The notes under the pieces: model-generated | The model's input: the letters and a program-made list of their open reading frames with translations, nothing else | What the model was told of the DNA's origin: nothing | Database searches by the model: none | Origin: Pseudovirgaria hyperparasitica | Lineage: Eukaryota; Ascomycota; Dothideomycetes; Acrospermales; Acrospermaceae | Direction of reading: 5' to 3' | Length of the DNA stretch: 64,000 nucleotides | Assembly (NCBI RefSeq): GCF_010093815.1 | Contig: NW_022985556.1 | Location: 886,782-950,781 of the forward strand | Translations under genes and position numbers: made by a program | Shown: in pieces, positions 23,716 to 38,027 of the stretch | How the letters are laid out: each line of letters starts with the position of its first letter | How positions within the stretch are numbered: position 1 is the stretch's first letter

Positions 23716-26399
23716 TAACCTTACCCCTAGCGTCTCTACTAGTATACCTACTACTAGTAATAGTGCGATAGGAGCTTAAAATAATAACCTAGTAACTCGT
23801 AGAGAGATACTTAACTTCTTCGTAGCATTTACGCGATAAGGAAGGATAATATCTCTACCTACCCTAGCCCCTAAGCGCTTTAAAGGAATAAACATCACGG
23901 CCTTCCTTTGGAAGTACGAGGACATATATATAAACTACGAAGTTCCGCCTAATAAGAAGATAATCTCCCTACTATTATACTACGAGGACTATCTCCGTCC
24001 TACTATTAAAGGAATAAGTAGGTTTTAGAAATAGTAGTAGGCTATACTACGTGAAGAATTATTAAAGGAATTCTCTCTATTTAACTCTACCCTTAAGGAA
24101 GGCACTATCTACTTTATCTAAAAATACGTGGAAATAGTTAAAGTAGACCTATCCTACTCTCTCCCTATATACTACTCCTAGTATCATGTTATTACGGAGA
24201 AACTTACGGCTAAAGGAAGCCTAAGCTTATATTCGCGAATAGAGCTCTTCCTAGAAGGGCTGCCTAATAGTCTTAAGGCTCGGGCTATAGAGAAATGTTA
24301 ACTTACGATAGAAGCATATAGTTATAACTAGGTAATTATCTATAGCTTCGTATTACGAAAGGCTAGAGCACTTAAGGAACTAGCTCGTATTAATAAGTAC
24401 TTAGCCGTATAAGAGCTAGCCATAGCCATATACCATAAATCAAAGATAGGGAGTAAGAAGACCGGCTTAGAAGAGTAGTTATATGAAGAAAGAAGAACTA
24501 ATAAATTTAACTACCTCTCTCTAGTTATAGTATATATCGCGCTAGGATCGGATAAGTTTAACGAGATAGTAGAGAGATTTAGTAAACTAGACCTTACGTT
24601 AATTAAGATGAAGTCCTACTTTACCTCTAATCCCTTATTTCTATCTCTTAAGAAGTACGAACCTAAGCTACTTTCGGCTATTATTAACTAGTAGACGCGA
24701 AGGCTAAATCTTTTAGTATATCCCTAAGTATAAGGCATGCCTATAGAACTAACGTAAGTTTATCTATAGAATTATATATAGAATAGAGAATACGTCTCTA
24801 CCCGAGACTCCTAAGGAGATATTATAGCCTAGGATAGGCCTTAAAGACTGATTATGTATATCACGTACGGAGGAGATTACCTAATATATAGATGTCCGGA
24901 GATAGTAGGATACATTAGAGACGGATTACTAAATATTAACGGGGTATAAGTATTCTAAGGGCGTTTCGGGGCGAACGGAGAAGAAATCCCATTACTACCC
25001 TCCTTAGTAGGGCTATAAGCTACTCTATAAGCTATCCGGAACTATATAGTAACGGTTTAAAACGGCCTAAGCTAGTACGGAGGAGGAGTAAAGGTTTCTA
25101 CGTCTATAGTAAATATTAACGCTTCATAGGGAGTACTAGTATATAGTATTAGTATAAAACCTATAAAGGGTCCCTACTAGACCTCGGCGGATAGCGATTC
25201 GGAAGAAGAAGTCATATCGCCCGAGAGTAAGAAAGATAGATATATAGAATTCTATAAACGCTTTAACGTGGCTAGTAATAGATATATCCGCGAGGAGATA
25301 GCCCTAGAAGAGCCTACTATACTCGTAATATCTAGAAGGGGGATTACGAAGAGTATACCTAATTATACTAAGGAAAGAAAGATCGCCTATCTCCGCGGAA
25401 TGCGTGAAGGGTAGTATATAAGGATTATTAAGAAATAGAAGGACGGTAAGAAGAGTAGCGACTAGGGAACGTCTAAATAAGAGCTAATAGCGCTAGAGGA
25501 TAAGATAGATAAAGGGGATAGCCTAAATCCTAGTTAAAAGGCACGTATCCGAGGCGTTAAGCTTAATAACTATCTACGTGAAGGATAGCGGCTAAGTATA
25601 GAAGCTAGCGAAGCATGGCTAGTGCGCGTTCTAGGGATAACTATAAACATTACTATTAGCGAACTATTAAGCCTTAATAGCGACCTATATTATGCGGTAT
25701 TTAAGAAGGGCGCCCCCGACTTCATAGCTAGAGAGGTCTATAAGACTTAAGAAGAGAGAGCCGAGAAGAAAGGAAGAAACGACTATACTATAGCTTCTAA
25801 GATAAATAAACTTAATATATTAGCACCCCTCTATACCACGGGGACGGCTATTATATAATAAGATATTAATTAGCTTAAGAAAGGGATAGTAAGGCTAGTG
25901 GCCGAGTGTCCGAGGTACCCCGTAGAAGTTAGTCCTAAAAGGGCGACTAGTATAGTACTATTTAATAGTAGCGCATAGATAAATAGTATTCGACTAGATA
26001 CTACGAGGCGTCTTAGGCTAGTAATATCTTTACTTCTACCATATATAAAGAACTCGAGTTTAGTTAGCGCTACTTAGTATAGTACTCTATTCGTAGGAAT
26101 AGTATAGTAATACTCTATCTATATAGGTCGGATTATTACGGCTACTTTAATATTCGTATATAGTAAACTTAATTATAACCTTATCCTAGGGGAGCTATAT
26201 ACTAGATAGGCCTTACTTACGGTATAGAGGTTAGCCTCTAGGTAAGTACTCTTAATAGTCTACTCCGTATATAGATAAGAACGTATAACCTTTAAAACTA
26301 GTCCGGATAAGTATATTCTAGTCTTAGAGAAGGAGGGTAACTCTATAGCTAGAGACTAACTATATAGCGGAGTATATCGCCGGAAGCCGGAGTTAAGCC

Positions 26400-26436
26400 G
26401 GATTATTAGTTAAGGGCTACCCTTAACTAATAATCC
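26400..26436. repeat. Perfect 17-bp hairpin in element 1, between protease- and RT-like parts
   Basis: Left arm ggattattagttaaggg at 26,400-26,416, loop cta, and a perfectly complementary right arm at 26,420-26,436. Copy 2 has the same structure at 54,859-54,895. Confidence 0.85.
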
Positions 26437-29400
26437 GTACTAAATAGGGTCTAGTAAACCTACTAACGAAGGGGATAGACTATATTTTTATACGGATATA
26501 GAAATGAGTTATATAGAGTTGCTTTCTAAGAAAATCCGGCCTGAAAATGTTACTCGGTTATTAAGAAAAGATAACTTAGCCGCCCTAGTTACGGTGGTAA
26601 GGTATACTACCTTCGTATATAAATAAGGCATAATAATAGAACGGCTTATAGTAGGCTCCACCGGCCTCTAAAGACGGTATTTATCTGGGGTATTAAAGGG
26701 ATTTAGTATGGCTACCATGTATAAAAGAAAGGGAGTTAAAGTACACCCTGTGGATAACTCCGAAGCCCACTAAAAGGTTCCTAGGAATCTATTAGGGTAT
26801 CTAGACTAGCGTAAACGAGTAATCGCATAGTAGGTACTTCTTCTAGCCGTCTACCTAGGCCTTAATATATTTAATAGGCTAATAGAGTCTCGAAGGGTAA
26901 CTATCCCGCTAGGAACACGTCTAACGCCTCTATATATAAGTTAGCTAAAGATTAAAATAGAGCTACGTCCCGCGGAACTTAAGTTACTATATATAATCTT
27001 ATTATATCGCGAGGAAGCACTAGTATAGAAATTCTTATACCTTAGTAAATTTAATAAAGAGGTAGCACCTCCGTAGGAGATCCGAACGGTAGAACATAAG
27101 GTATAGTAGACTAAGAACTTTAATATTTCTAGAGCCCTTTATAGAAAGGTACTTACGATCCTAAAAGAGCGTCTTAATAGCGGAAGGCTTAAGCCCTATA
27201 GTAGTCCTTATTAAAACGCCTATTTTCTCGTGGAAAAGAAGAAGGAAGCTAATAAGGAACGAGATTATAGGTTAATTAATTCGGCGATAGAAATTAACCG
27301 AGTTACTATTCGTGATACGGCTACGCCGCCCTCGTGTAAAGAGTTCTTAGAGTACTTTACGGGGATGGCCGTCTTAATATTTACCGACTTCTTCTTAGGA
27401 TACGATTAGATTCTATTAGTAGAGTATTACTAAGACTTAACGGGGTTTATAACGCCCCTAGAATTACTACGTAGGATAATATTACCTTAAGGGGCTACTA
27501 ATTTAGTAGCTTAGTTCGTTAGAATTATATTAACTATTATATAGGAACATATCCCGGAGAGGGCTCTACTATTCCTAGATGACTTAGGTATTAAAGGACC
27601 TATAACGAAATATAACTCTAAGGAGGCCCTGCCTAGAATTTATAGGTATATTCTAGAATATTTAATTAACGTGGATAAGGTTCTCGCGGATATAGAGCGC
27701 GCTAGATACGCCCTAAGTAGTAAGAAGACTTAGTGGTATGTTAAAGCCGCTAACGTTATAGAATACGTCTACGACATTAAAGGGAGGCGACCGAGTAATA
27801 AAAAGGTTACTACTATTAGGGACTAGAAACCCTATAAAAACACGATAAATGTGTGAGCCTTCCTTAGCGTTTATATATATTTCCAGATATAGATCCCCGG
27901 GTACGCTATTATTACATCGCCGCTATTTATACTATTAAAGAATAAATCGGCCTAGTAGTAGATAGCTAAGGAGTAGACCTCGATGGACGCGCTAAAGATA
28001 ACTCTAACTACTACTCCTATACTAATAACGTTACGGTACGGGATAGATACGGGAGATATAATTCTAGTAGTAGACTCTAGTAACGTTAGGTAGGGAGCTA
28101 CATTAATATAGAAGAACGAGAATTATAAATATTAGCTATCGCGGTATAATAGAGGAATATAGTTAAAAGCTAAGAGAAACTACGACACCGTGAAGCTAGA
28201 GTACCGAGCCCTCCTCTATGCGTTATAGAAGTTCCGGTAATATCTCTATGGTATATACTTTATTATAGAAATAGATATAAATACTCTAGTCGCTTAAATT
28301 AACCACACCGTAACTAACTTACTAGGGGCGCTCGTTACTAGGTAGCTCGCGTGGATTTAGCTATAGAACTTTATAGTTAGGCACGTACCTAGGAAGCGTA
28401 ACGTAGTTACTAATGGTATCTCACGGATATATAAAGAAGAAGAACCACTAGATGTCTCTACCTTTAACCTAGATAAGTTCATAGATATAGCTCTATATAT
28501 AGACGTGCTAGAGACGTTATTAATTAAGCCCGTTAGCGGGAGAGATTACACGATAGAGATACTCGACTATACCGCCATTAAGTCTCCCTTAATAGATGAA
28601 TATAGCGATAAATAGTAGAGGATTACGAAGTACCTTACTATACTCAAGAGGCTAACTAACCTAACCGACCGAGCGTATAAGGCCTTTATAACCGACTATC
28701 TAAAGTTCCTTATATATAACTAAATACTCTAGCGGAGAGGAGATAGGCATCGCTAATATACACGAGTAATTAAGGATCCGAATACTAGGGCGCGTATAAT
28801 TACCGCTACTTATAACGAGATAGATTATAGAGATAGCGAAGGGACCCTCGGAAGGATTAAGGATAAGTATTAGTAGGTAGATATATATAGAGACGTGCGA
28901 TAGCACGTAAAAACCTATAATAAATATTAATAATAAAGTAAACTCCTCGGAGGTCTTAATAAAGGGCTCTACCACATTATAACGCCTATTCTTTAGTAAA
29001 GAATATACTTAGACATAACGACGCTACTACCTTCCATAGAGTATAGTAAAGTAGTATCTATATAAGAATAGCTAAGCGGATAGACTAAGGCGGAGGTATA
29101 TACGGCGGCTACGTCCATAGTCGTCGTAAAGTTCCTCTTTAAGAACGTAATCTATAGATACGGAATCATTCCTAAAATTACCTATAATAGTAGTAGAGAA
29201 AATATAGGTGCTATAGAGGAGCTCCTCTAACTCTATAGAATTTATTAGAAGGTTACGTCTACGTATAATCCCCGAGTAAATAGGATTATTAAGAGAAGTT
29301 TTATACTACTCGCTAATGCTCTCGCGAAGATAACTAATAGTGGATTCAAGAACTAGCCCGGCCACCTCCATATAGTCGTCTAGGTAGATAGAATAACGAC

Positions 29401-30427
29401 ACGTGCTAGTATAGGGTATAGTACCGTATACCTCGTGCTCGGCCATAAACTAATTATACCTATCGAAGTCGAATTCGAGTCGCTCTAAATACTCCCTTAG
29501 GATAAGGTACGATTAACATCCGACTTACTCGCTCTTTAAGCTAGATAACTTAAGAGAAGATCCGAGGATCTTAAGGAGGCCTATATCCACACGACACGAA
29601 CGCGTAAGGAATTAAGAGAGGCATAGAATAACGACCATTACCTTCGTTAAGAGTCGTTACTAGTCGATACAATTATCCTCCTATACGACTCGCAGCGATA
29701 GAAGGATATAGGGCGGAAGCTAAGGTAGCATTAGAGGGGGCTATATAGAATCTAGTCTATATTTAATTATACTTATAAGCTCGCGGAGCTTAATAGAGCC
29801 ATGCTTAGAGGGATATTTTCTAGCCATAGGTTAAAGAAATATTTTATAAGAAATATAAGTAACGAGAGTTACGACGAGCCCTCGCGACCACTAATTAGAA
29901 GAATTACCGAGGAACATAAGGAGAGTAGCGATAAGGAAAACTATTATAAATAACTCATGGAACACCTTAACGACGCCACACGAACCCGGGTAGAAGTGGT
30001 AATTCCTACTCCGCAAGACTTTAATAGAGAAGAATATTTACGTTTCCCTAGAATCGACATCTCCTTCTAGGGGATAGAAGTTTTTTTAAGAAGGGAAGGG
30101 ATACTTATAAAAGTAGCCTCATAACGATAAACTCCATTATCGAAAAAGGATAATGAACTCCATTATCGAAAGAGGATAATAAACTCTATTATTACTATAA
30201 AATAATAAAACTCATTATTAAAGCAAGCAATGCTCGAAAGAAGACATAATAGCGTTTACGCGAAATTCCACCTACCACACATTAAAACCGGTCGTATAAT
30301 CGAAGCCTACCCATCGAAGGTCTATTTCATTACTATAGAACGGGCCCTATTAGAAACTAATAAGAAAGAAAAGAAGGAGGAGGTATAGGAGAAAAAGATA
30401 CTTATAGAAAGTCTTATAAGGATAAGA

Positions 30428-30535
30428 ATATACCCAGTATCTATTTATTTATAGATTCCGCCATATACCCGGTAGACACATTTATTTATAGATTTCCTAT
30501 ATACCTAGTATATATTCATTCATAGATTTAACACG
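30428..30535 (+). repeat. Tandem units of about 35 bp after the integrase-like part, element 1
   Basis: Three imperfect units built on tatacccggta.. followed by attcattcatagatt-like DNA. The same block occurs in copy 2 at 58,861-58,965. Confidence 0.7.
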
Positions 30536-33500
30536 TATACGGGCCTACGGCCGTTAGTAAGGATCATTTATAAAAATCACTATATACCCGGCATTCGAGG
30601 AGGCATAAAAAGAGAACTTAAGATAGTATATAACTCTTCCCTCTTACACCTCTCTATACCTCCTTAATTAATAAAACCTCCTCCTCCACTTCCGCCTCGC
30701 TTAATTATCTCTCCTTAGAACGTAACTTACCGATAGAACCGATAATAATAATAGCCCCGCCGAAAAAGAAAACGTCTATCTATAAAAAGTTATAAGATCG
30801 TTAAGTACTAATAAGATAGACACGGTCCTAGTCAAGAGTTATAAGTGCTAAAGTAGGGCTATCGACGGCTATCGTGGTATTAAGGCCATCTACTACTCTA
30901 TATGGATAGGCTATAGAAGCTACGGAAGTAAATAAGTCTACTATTAACCGAATTATCGCTATCTAGAACCTATAAGAGCGATAGGACTATATTCTAGACA
31001 CGTTTAATAATCTCCTTTACATTACTAGCCTCATAGAATAGCTCTTAAGTAGTATAGTTAACCTCTTCTAGGAAGTAGGAGCCGTAATAGGGTATAGTAA
31101 GGTAAAGATTAACTCCTCCATTCCGAAAGAAGTCTATAAGATAATTCGTCATGGAAGAGATACTAACTCCCGTATCCTAAAAGCCAAAAATGTAATCCTA
31201 TAAAACTAGCGAAAAGACCTCCCTAATAATAATAGCTAGTCACTCTAATCCGCTCTTAGACAGCTCTAGTAAATATAGAACTTTATAGAAAAGCTAGTAG
31301 CGCTCTTATGAATACGGACATAGGCGAGAGCAAGGAACTAGTTAAACGTATCTCTATAGTCCTAAATCGGCTAGGGATAGAAGGGAAGAGGAATTAAGGT
31401 ATATCTTTAGAGCTCTAATATCGATGCCGCCCTAGCTAGTAATAGTAATAAGAACGGTCTATCTCTCTAGTAACTCTCGAACTACTCTAGCTAATAAAAT
31501 AAACTAATATTCTATAATAAGACGGGACTTATCATCCCCGCCAGTTAATAGTCACGGATAAATAGAATGGTTTATAGGCCCGTTGAACACTACCTATAAA
31601 TTAAAGAGATAAGTATATCGCCTCCGCCTTAGACCTTACCGTCGCTAAAACCAGCGTAGGTAACGCCTACGGTAAAGTCCCCTCTATAAAGCACGCCTTC
31701 TAGTTTAGTAGCATGTTATCTCTTCGAAGCTAGTCGTCTATTTAAAGTAAGTATTCCTTCTACTACTACTAGTGTACGTCCCTTACCGGGCCATACGAGA
31801 ACCTCTTTAGTACCTATTACGGCCACGCCGATAAAACCCACTCGCGGACATGCCTTATCTACCGGCCCTTAGTAATTACTAGGGGCGCCTATACGATAAT
31901 CCCCGGTTATTCTTAGTTTATACCCTAAGATAATAGTATTAGTCGAGGAAGAGGACGAGCCTAAGAAGTATTGATGCGCGCCTTTAGTAATGAAGACTTT
32001 TAAGGCAGCTATATTATTAAAGAAGAATTTCACGAGTATTAAGGGAATAGCCCTACTAGTGCGCTAGAAAGCGTAGATAGGTAATATAGCTATTCCGTAT
32101 AAAGTCTACTATAAGCATTACTAAGACGTGGCTAGAAAGAATAATATACTCGTTAGCGTGTCCTACTTAAACCTAGTAGCGAGACTTAAAATAGTATATA
32201 AGTTTAGAGATAACGTAGGGGCCCTTAAAGTTTATAAGGACCGCTATACCTAGTTCGCGAAGTACGCGCGGCTACCTTATCCGATAGAGGTATTAGATAT
32301 CTATCGTTACTAGGCCCTAGAGACCCCGAAGCAAGTTATTAATATTAAAACCATCCTTACTAGTATCGTATTTATAATTTAGAAGAAGGATAGTAGAATA
32401 GATAGGTAACTCTTTAACGAGTAGGAACGTACTAGAAGTATTAATATTAAAGGGCTCTTCGAGCTACTTAAAAAGACGACCTCTATACTTAATAAGAGTA
32501 TCCTAGAACTCGCGAGGGATGAATTTAATATATACAAGTACTACCAGTGCATGTTTAATAAGAAATTAAACTACGGCTGGCTACGAACTATATACTACTC
32601 CTATATCTAATAGTTTATTAGATAATACCCACTTTACTAGCTTACCTATATTACTCTTCGGCCCGATCTTAACTACTATCTAATCTCGTACCCGTACTAT
32701 ACGAAGTCCTAGAATAGAGGTGATAAGACGGGTTTTAAGTATCTTAATAACGCTATTAATCGAATCCTCGATCCTAGTAATAGACACGGGTTTAATATAA
32801 TCTAGAGAAGCATTAGTCTTAACGACGAACGAAGTAATGACTATACTATAATTGTTCCCCACTCCTATAAGTTCTTAAATAAATAGTAGTCGAAGGCTAA
32901 GCTCCGCGAGGGGGTCAATCAAAACGGTATAATCACGGCTATTAACGATAAGATCTATAATACGGACGATAAGAAACGATTTAGTCCCTTCGTCCCGGTC
33001 CCCTACTAGTCCCTTAAAGTATATATCTCTAGCCTACTAATAATACACGGCGCCTAGGGTCCCGTAAAGGGTGGAAGACGCACGATACTTCCATGGTATA
33101 TCGCGATTGGCCCCGATTACATGATAATGGAAGTATCTAAAATAGATATATAGGAATAACTCGTAGTAGCTCATAGGAATTTAACTCCGGGACCTACGTC
33201 TCTATCGGGATTTTCTAATAAATACGGCGCGATTCCTTTTACCTTCCTAGCTGTAGTTTAACTCCCGAGTTTTAACGCCGTTAGTAACGTATTAGTCGGC
33301 CGTAAAAGATAGAATAGCTAGAAGGTAAAAGAAGAGGTAGCTATGTGGCTTAACGTAAGTCCTTAATAACTTAAAGCTAAGGTAGACGCCTAGTTTAAGG
33401 AGGGCTTAAGGGTATTTATAGAGACCTTTAAGAAAATAGTAAGGTAGGAAAGGCTAGTCTATAGGGATAGGTCGTTCTAGAAGGAATTTAACGAGGCGCG

Positions 33501-33703
33501 GGCCGCCAAGCGGCTAATTAATTTTAAGAAATTCGAGTCTAATATAGGCCTAGGTAATATTAAAGAGAACTTCTATAGATAGAAGAGGCCTAACGAACTA
33601 TCCGATAAGGAGGAATCTAACCTCTCTAAGATAAGCGACACGATTCTTTAGGAGCTGGCTTATGATCTCGAGTACTAAGATTAGGCGCCTAGAAACCTAC
33701 CTA

Positions 33704-33736
33704 ATTATTAGTTAAGGGCTACCCTTAACTAATAAT
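33704..33736. repeat. 15-bp hairpin just before the 3' LTR, element 1
   Basis: Arms attattagttaaggg and its exact complement enclose a 3-nt loop. This is the third site of the same palindrome within the element. The copy 2 counterpart is at 62,139-62,171. Confidence 0.8.
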
Positions 33737-33882
33737 CCGGGCTAAGGTTTACCCGCGCCGAGAGGTTTACTAGAGGCGCATTTTATTTATATTAAGGTCT
33801 TTCTTTTAGGCGTTCTTTATATAGTTTCTTATACGGTTACTATACTACTAAGGGTAGTAGTTCTATAGGCCGGGGAGGTATA

Positions 33883-34255
33883 TATAGAAGACCGCTCCTA
33901 CAGCCCTATATGTATATATCCCTGGCTCGATTATATGGCTTTATTATATATTTAAGGAGGGCGTTTTCCTTGGTCATTCTACTCGGCGCGTTTTCCCCTA
34001 TTACTAATATTCGACTATTCGACCTTTTCTTACGTTTATAGGCCTCTATAGGTATTAATTATTAGACTTAGCTATTAAAGAATTAATTAAGAGTATTATA
34101 TAGACCTATCCTATCGTAAAAGAGAACTAATAAGAAGTCGTGCGTTTAAAGAGAACTTATAATACCTAGGAGAGATACTTGTGAGTTCGTCGCGACTACT
34201 ATACTAGGAACATAGCCATTTACAAAAGAGACACACGTGGCGATGGCTCACCATA
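33883..34255 (+). repeat. 3' LTR of element 1 (373 bp)
   Basis: Full-length match to 22,814-23,186. It is preceded by a purine-rich tract (ggccggggaggta), as expected of a polypurine tract. The DNA right after it (ctatatctctatgg) is the start of the 78-codon tandem module. Confidence 0.88.
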
Positions 34256-35250
34256 CTATATCTCTATGGCTAGTGTGTTTACGCGTAGATGAGCTTCGCT
34301 AGACACGACGATATTCATAGGTAGATTATCTATGTCGGTAGTTATAGCCGTATCTATCTTCGATACTACTCTAATATTAGCATCTAGAACTATATATATA
34401 TATATATATGTCTAAGTATACTAGCTACGTCGTCTTCCATTTTAGTATCTTCTACGTTCTCTTTCTCCGCATGTTCCGGCGGTAACTATAACTATATCTC
34501 TATAGCTAGTATATTTACGCGTGGATAAGCTTCGCTAGGCACGACGACATTCGTAGGTAGATTATCTATATTAGTGGTTATAGCTGCACCTATCTTTAAT
34601 ACTACTCTAATGTTAGTATCTAGAACCGTGTGTATATATATGTGTCTAAGTATACTAGCTACGTCGTCTTCCATTTTAGTATCTTCTATATTCTCTTTCT
34701 CCGCATGTTCTAACGGTAACTATAACTATGTCTCTATAGCTAGTATATTTATATATAGATGAGCTTCGCTAGGCACGACGATATTCGTAGATAGATTATC
34801 TATATTAGTAGTTATAACCGCGCCTATATTCGATACTACTCTAATGTTAGTATCTAGGACCGTATATATATATATGTGTCTAAGTATACTAGCTGCGTTA
34901 TCTTCCATTTTAGTATCTTCTACATTATCTTTCTCCTTATGTTCTAGCGGTAACTATGTCTACGTACCTATACCTATAGTATCTATATCTAGTTTAGCCT
35001 CTGTTATATCTATAGTCGTAACCATCGGTACTAACTTACTATTTATAGCCGCGATATGCCAATTGAATTCTCTAGTAACGGTTTCCTTAACTATCCTATA
35101 GAGTATAGTAGTGTCTATACCACTAGTTTTAAGCTCTATTACCACTTCTTTACTTACTATCTTAATAATAGTAGCCCTATATATATTATAACTTATTTTA
35201 GATATTAGGTATAGGCCTCGGAGGTACTAGATATAAGGCAGGAGGGCGCT
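34256..35250 (-). pseudogene. Degraded protein of 78-residue tandem modules
   Basis: Three tandem copies, with starts at 34,256, 34,492 and 34,726 (spacing 236, 234 and 228 bp), keep a single minus-strand register. Each module contains KMEDDVASILRHIYIHTVLD followed by an Asn/Val-rich half ending VNILAIE. Upstream on the same strand and in the same frame a non-repeated part continues to about 35,250 (for example EFNWHIAAINSKLVPMVTTI). I do not know the family. The spacing near 234 bp (3 x 78) argues for a coding origin. The one 236-bp spacing coincides with a TA microsatellite. The last module ends where the 3' LTR of element 1 begins, so its C-terminus is lost. Confidence 0.55.
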
Positions 35251-37934
35251 AACGCTTAAGGCCTCTACACGTCGTATATGCGTGTTACGGTTAGCTATTC
35301 TATAGCTAGTAGTTAAACTAGGATAGTCGTGACTCTCGTTATACCTATCTATTTCTATATACGACTTAGGCCATAGGTAGTAAGACGGCGTTAATGGCGA
35401 TAAGATATAAAAACTAGATTTAGGTAGTAGGAGTTAAGTTACTACGTTTAGTAATTATAATGTAATTTCGATAAGTACGGAGGAAGTAAAGTATATAAGT
35501 AAATGTTTAATTATTAGAGTAGATCTTATATAATTATAGTCGTAGTAATAATATAGCTAGTAGGACCGGGCGTATCCCGACGTGAACTAGGTAGATACCG
35601 GCTTATACTAGTATCGTAACGTCTTAACCGAACATGTACGCTATAGTTATATAGCTAGTAGAATCGGGCATATACTAATATATAGTAGATAGAAGCCGTC
35701 TTACGTCGGATTATATCGCCTTAGCCAAGTACGCACGCTACTCTTACTACCTCTAGCACCCTTTTTATTATTCTATTAGTCTTTAAAAGCGATATCTATA
35801 TCCTCTATATCTAAGGTACTTTTAAGGCTTTTAAAGTTACTATCTTTAGAGCTCGTAGGTCGGTCTCGCGACTTCCCGGGTACCGATAGTAGTATATATA
35901 GTATTACTAGAGGAAGGGTTAAGTCGTTTAGGTAATACTATCTACTATCTATAATACTATCTCCGTAGGTATCTATACCGTCGTAGGCGGTAGCTTTCTA
36001 TTACTATTATTATACTAATCGTAGCGAGTGTAGTATTAGGGACGGAGGGGCGGATTTATTCAAGCGTAACCTATATATAGCTATCTATACTATCATGTGT
36101 TAGTTACTGGTTTATATTTTATTTTACTTCGGGTATACTATCTATATCCTATCTAAGGCTAAGGAGTATTATACTATTACTATATTCTAGGACACATTCG
36201 ATTACTAACTATAGAAGCCATCTAATATCTATCTCTAGTTCCGTTTTACTTATCATATACTTGACCACTAGTATAATAGAATATATGGTAGCACGGCTCT
36301 AGTTAAGTGCCCTCCTAGTCTTTATTACGTATTAGACCCTAATTTACCGTATGAATACTATCGAATTAATACACGAAGCGTCGCTATAGTCTTTCTACTA
36401 GTTAGACGTAGGTACTAGTATTTCGAGGAATGCGTTATCGTCGAACCTAATTATAAATTTAATTTTTCTCGTAGTATATACGTTAGTAGGCTGTGAGACT
36501 ACTACGAGTATAGACTATAAGGTCATGGTATACGAGAGCTATAAGGTCGTAATAGGCGGGGGTTATAAGATCGCGATAGGCGGAGGTTATAAGGTTATAA
36601 TAGGCGGGGATTATAAGATCGTAGGATGCAGGGCTATAATTACACGCCTCTTCTTATACTTAGAGATAGTTTTTCTATAATATATAGTTTTCTATACTAT
36701 AGTATATACCTAGTCGTAGATATAGTATAGCGCCTTTATCTCTATGCACTCTACTACTCTTTTCTATACTACTAGGAATTCGCCCGCTACCTTATTAATA
36801 ATCTCACGTACTCTTTTTACGCCGAGCTCGTTCTTAGTTTAACGTCTATAGTCTACGAGTAGAGTAGCCATATATACTTCTATATATAGCTACCTTATAC
36901 GCGCCTCTATAGCTTTACGCTTTACTTATATATCTAGGCTTAAGATGCGAAGTAGTACTATGGTAATTACTATATTCGGACGGTTACTTTGTTATAGAAT
37001 TGGATTCGATATATTAATCGTATATAGTTAACGTACGTAGTTAATATAGTATTTATAATTTACGGACTAATTATATAGTATATACGTAGTATATCGTGGG
37101 CGTAAGGAAGACGGAGGTATAGGTTAGACGATAGAGATAGAAGCCGGAATAATGAGGTACCTACTAGGTGAACCTCGTTTATGTTCTTATTATTCCTTAA
37201 ACACGCGTTTATAACACGCACGTGACTTAGCGTGGCGTAGTTAGGCGTGTAGTTATTCACTTTATATCGTCTAATACCCTTAATAGAATTAGATAGCCAT
37301 GATTCTTATCTCGCAATATTATATCGTAGACGACTACGTCTAGGATAGTATATGGCTACGCATGTACGAGGTGCCGCGTTAGTCTTATCCCATTTTATAT
37401 TTATATACTTATCCCTAGGTACTCTCCGAGTATTATAAGCCTATATTTCATCGTATTCGAGTGTCGTATCCTTCTATGCTTTTAAAGTACGCGATATTTA
37501 GGTTTACTATATCCCGTATATATTATAGTTAAAGTCTAAAGGTAGAGGCTTTAATTAGGGCGTATGTTTTTTTATATTTTCTCTTTAGATAGTAATATCT
37601 CCCGATATAAAGGCTAGAAGTAGTTTTAAAAGTATAAAGGGGATAACTAAAGGAAGCCTACGTTATTAGGCCGGGGCTCATAGTAGATATAGAATCGTGT
37701 TTATTTCTTAATCGGTAGGTACTAGTTAACGTACCTAGTGGCGCCGTATTATCTAATAGCGCGTCTATACTAGAGTAGACGTAATAGAAATACCCTTAAT
37801 AGGTCTTTAATAGAGCTAAACTATCTACCTAGTAGGATGTCGTGACTATATCTAAAATAGATATAGAGGTATACTTACTAAGAAGCCGTGACTAAGTAGC
37901 TCTAACACGTGAGTCTAATCGTATACTATTACTA
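35251..37934 (-). other. RIP-degraded DNA, minus-strand coding traces
   Basis: Coding-like minus-strand traces appear in places, for example a 66-codon open stretch at 37,060-37,260 beginning MNNYTPNYATLSHVRV. No product is recognised. It could belong to the same gene as the 78-residue modules, since both use the same register modulo 3, but stops and weak stretches lie between. Confidence 0.35.
36516..36635. repeat. 24-bp tandem repeat, five units
   Basis: Units of the form tataaggtcgtaataggcgg plus four bases, starting at 36,516, 36,540, 36,564, 36,588 and 36,612. The 24-bp period would encode an 8-residue repeat. Confidence 0.75.
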
Positions 37935-38027
37935 ATTAACTTCTATATCTTTATATATCGTAATACCGCCGTCTCGGTCGGTATCCTCGTAGTCTCTATC
38001 GTTCTAGCCGCTAGTAGTTACTTTATT

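Larger units (their letters stand above)
22814..34255 (+). mobile_element. Ty3/gypsy-type LTR retrotransposon, copy 1 (broken)
   Basis: An 11,442-bp element bounded by 373-bp direct LTRs that begin TG. Its internal DNA aligns along nearly its whole length with copy 2 at 51,336-62,630. Parts in order, positions approximate: leader and gag-like region 23.2-25.5 kb; aspartic protease-like 25.95-26.3; reverse transcriptase 27.15-27.85; RNase H 28.0-28.45; integrase 28.9-29.7; then about 3.6 kb of unassigned coding-like DNA to 33.8 kb. This order (integrase after RNase H) indicates Ty3/gypsy. It is a fossil, interrupted throughout by dozens of RIP-type changes or more. It is more heavily mutated than copy 2, so it is older or went through more RIP cycles. 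Clock dating from LTR divergence is not valid because of RIP. No matching target-site duplication was found. Confidence 0.85.

Noticed and set aside
34380-34420. TA microsatellite as an element terminus
   Set aside because: It lies inside a copy of the 78-codon module and accounts for the 2-bp longer first unit. It does not mark an end.
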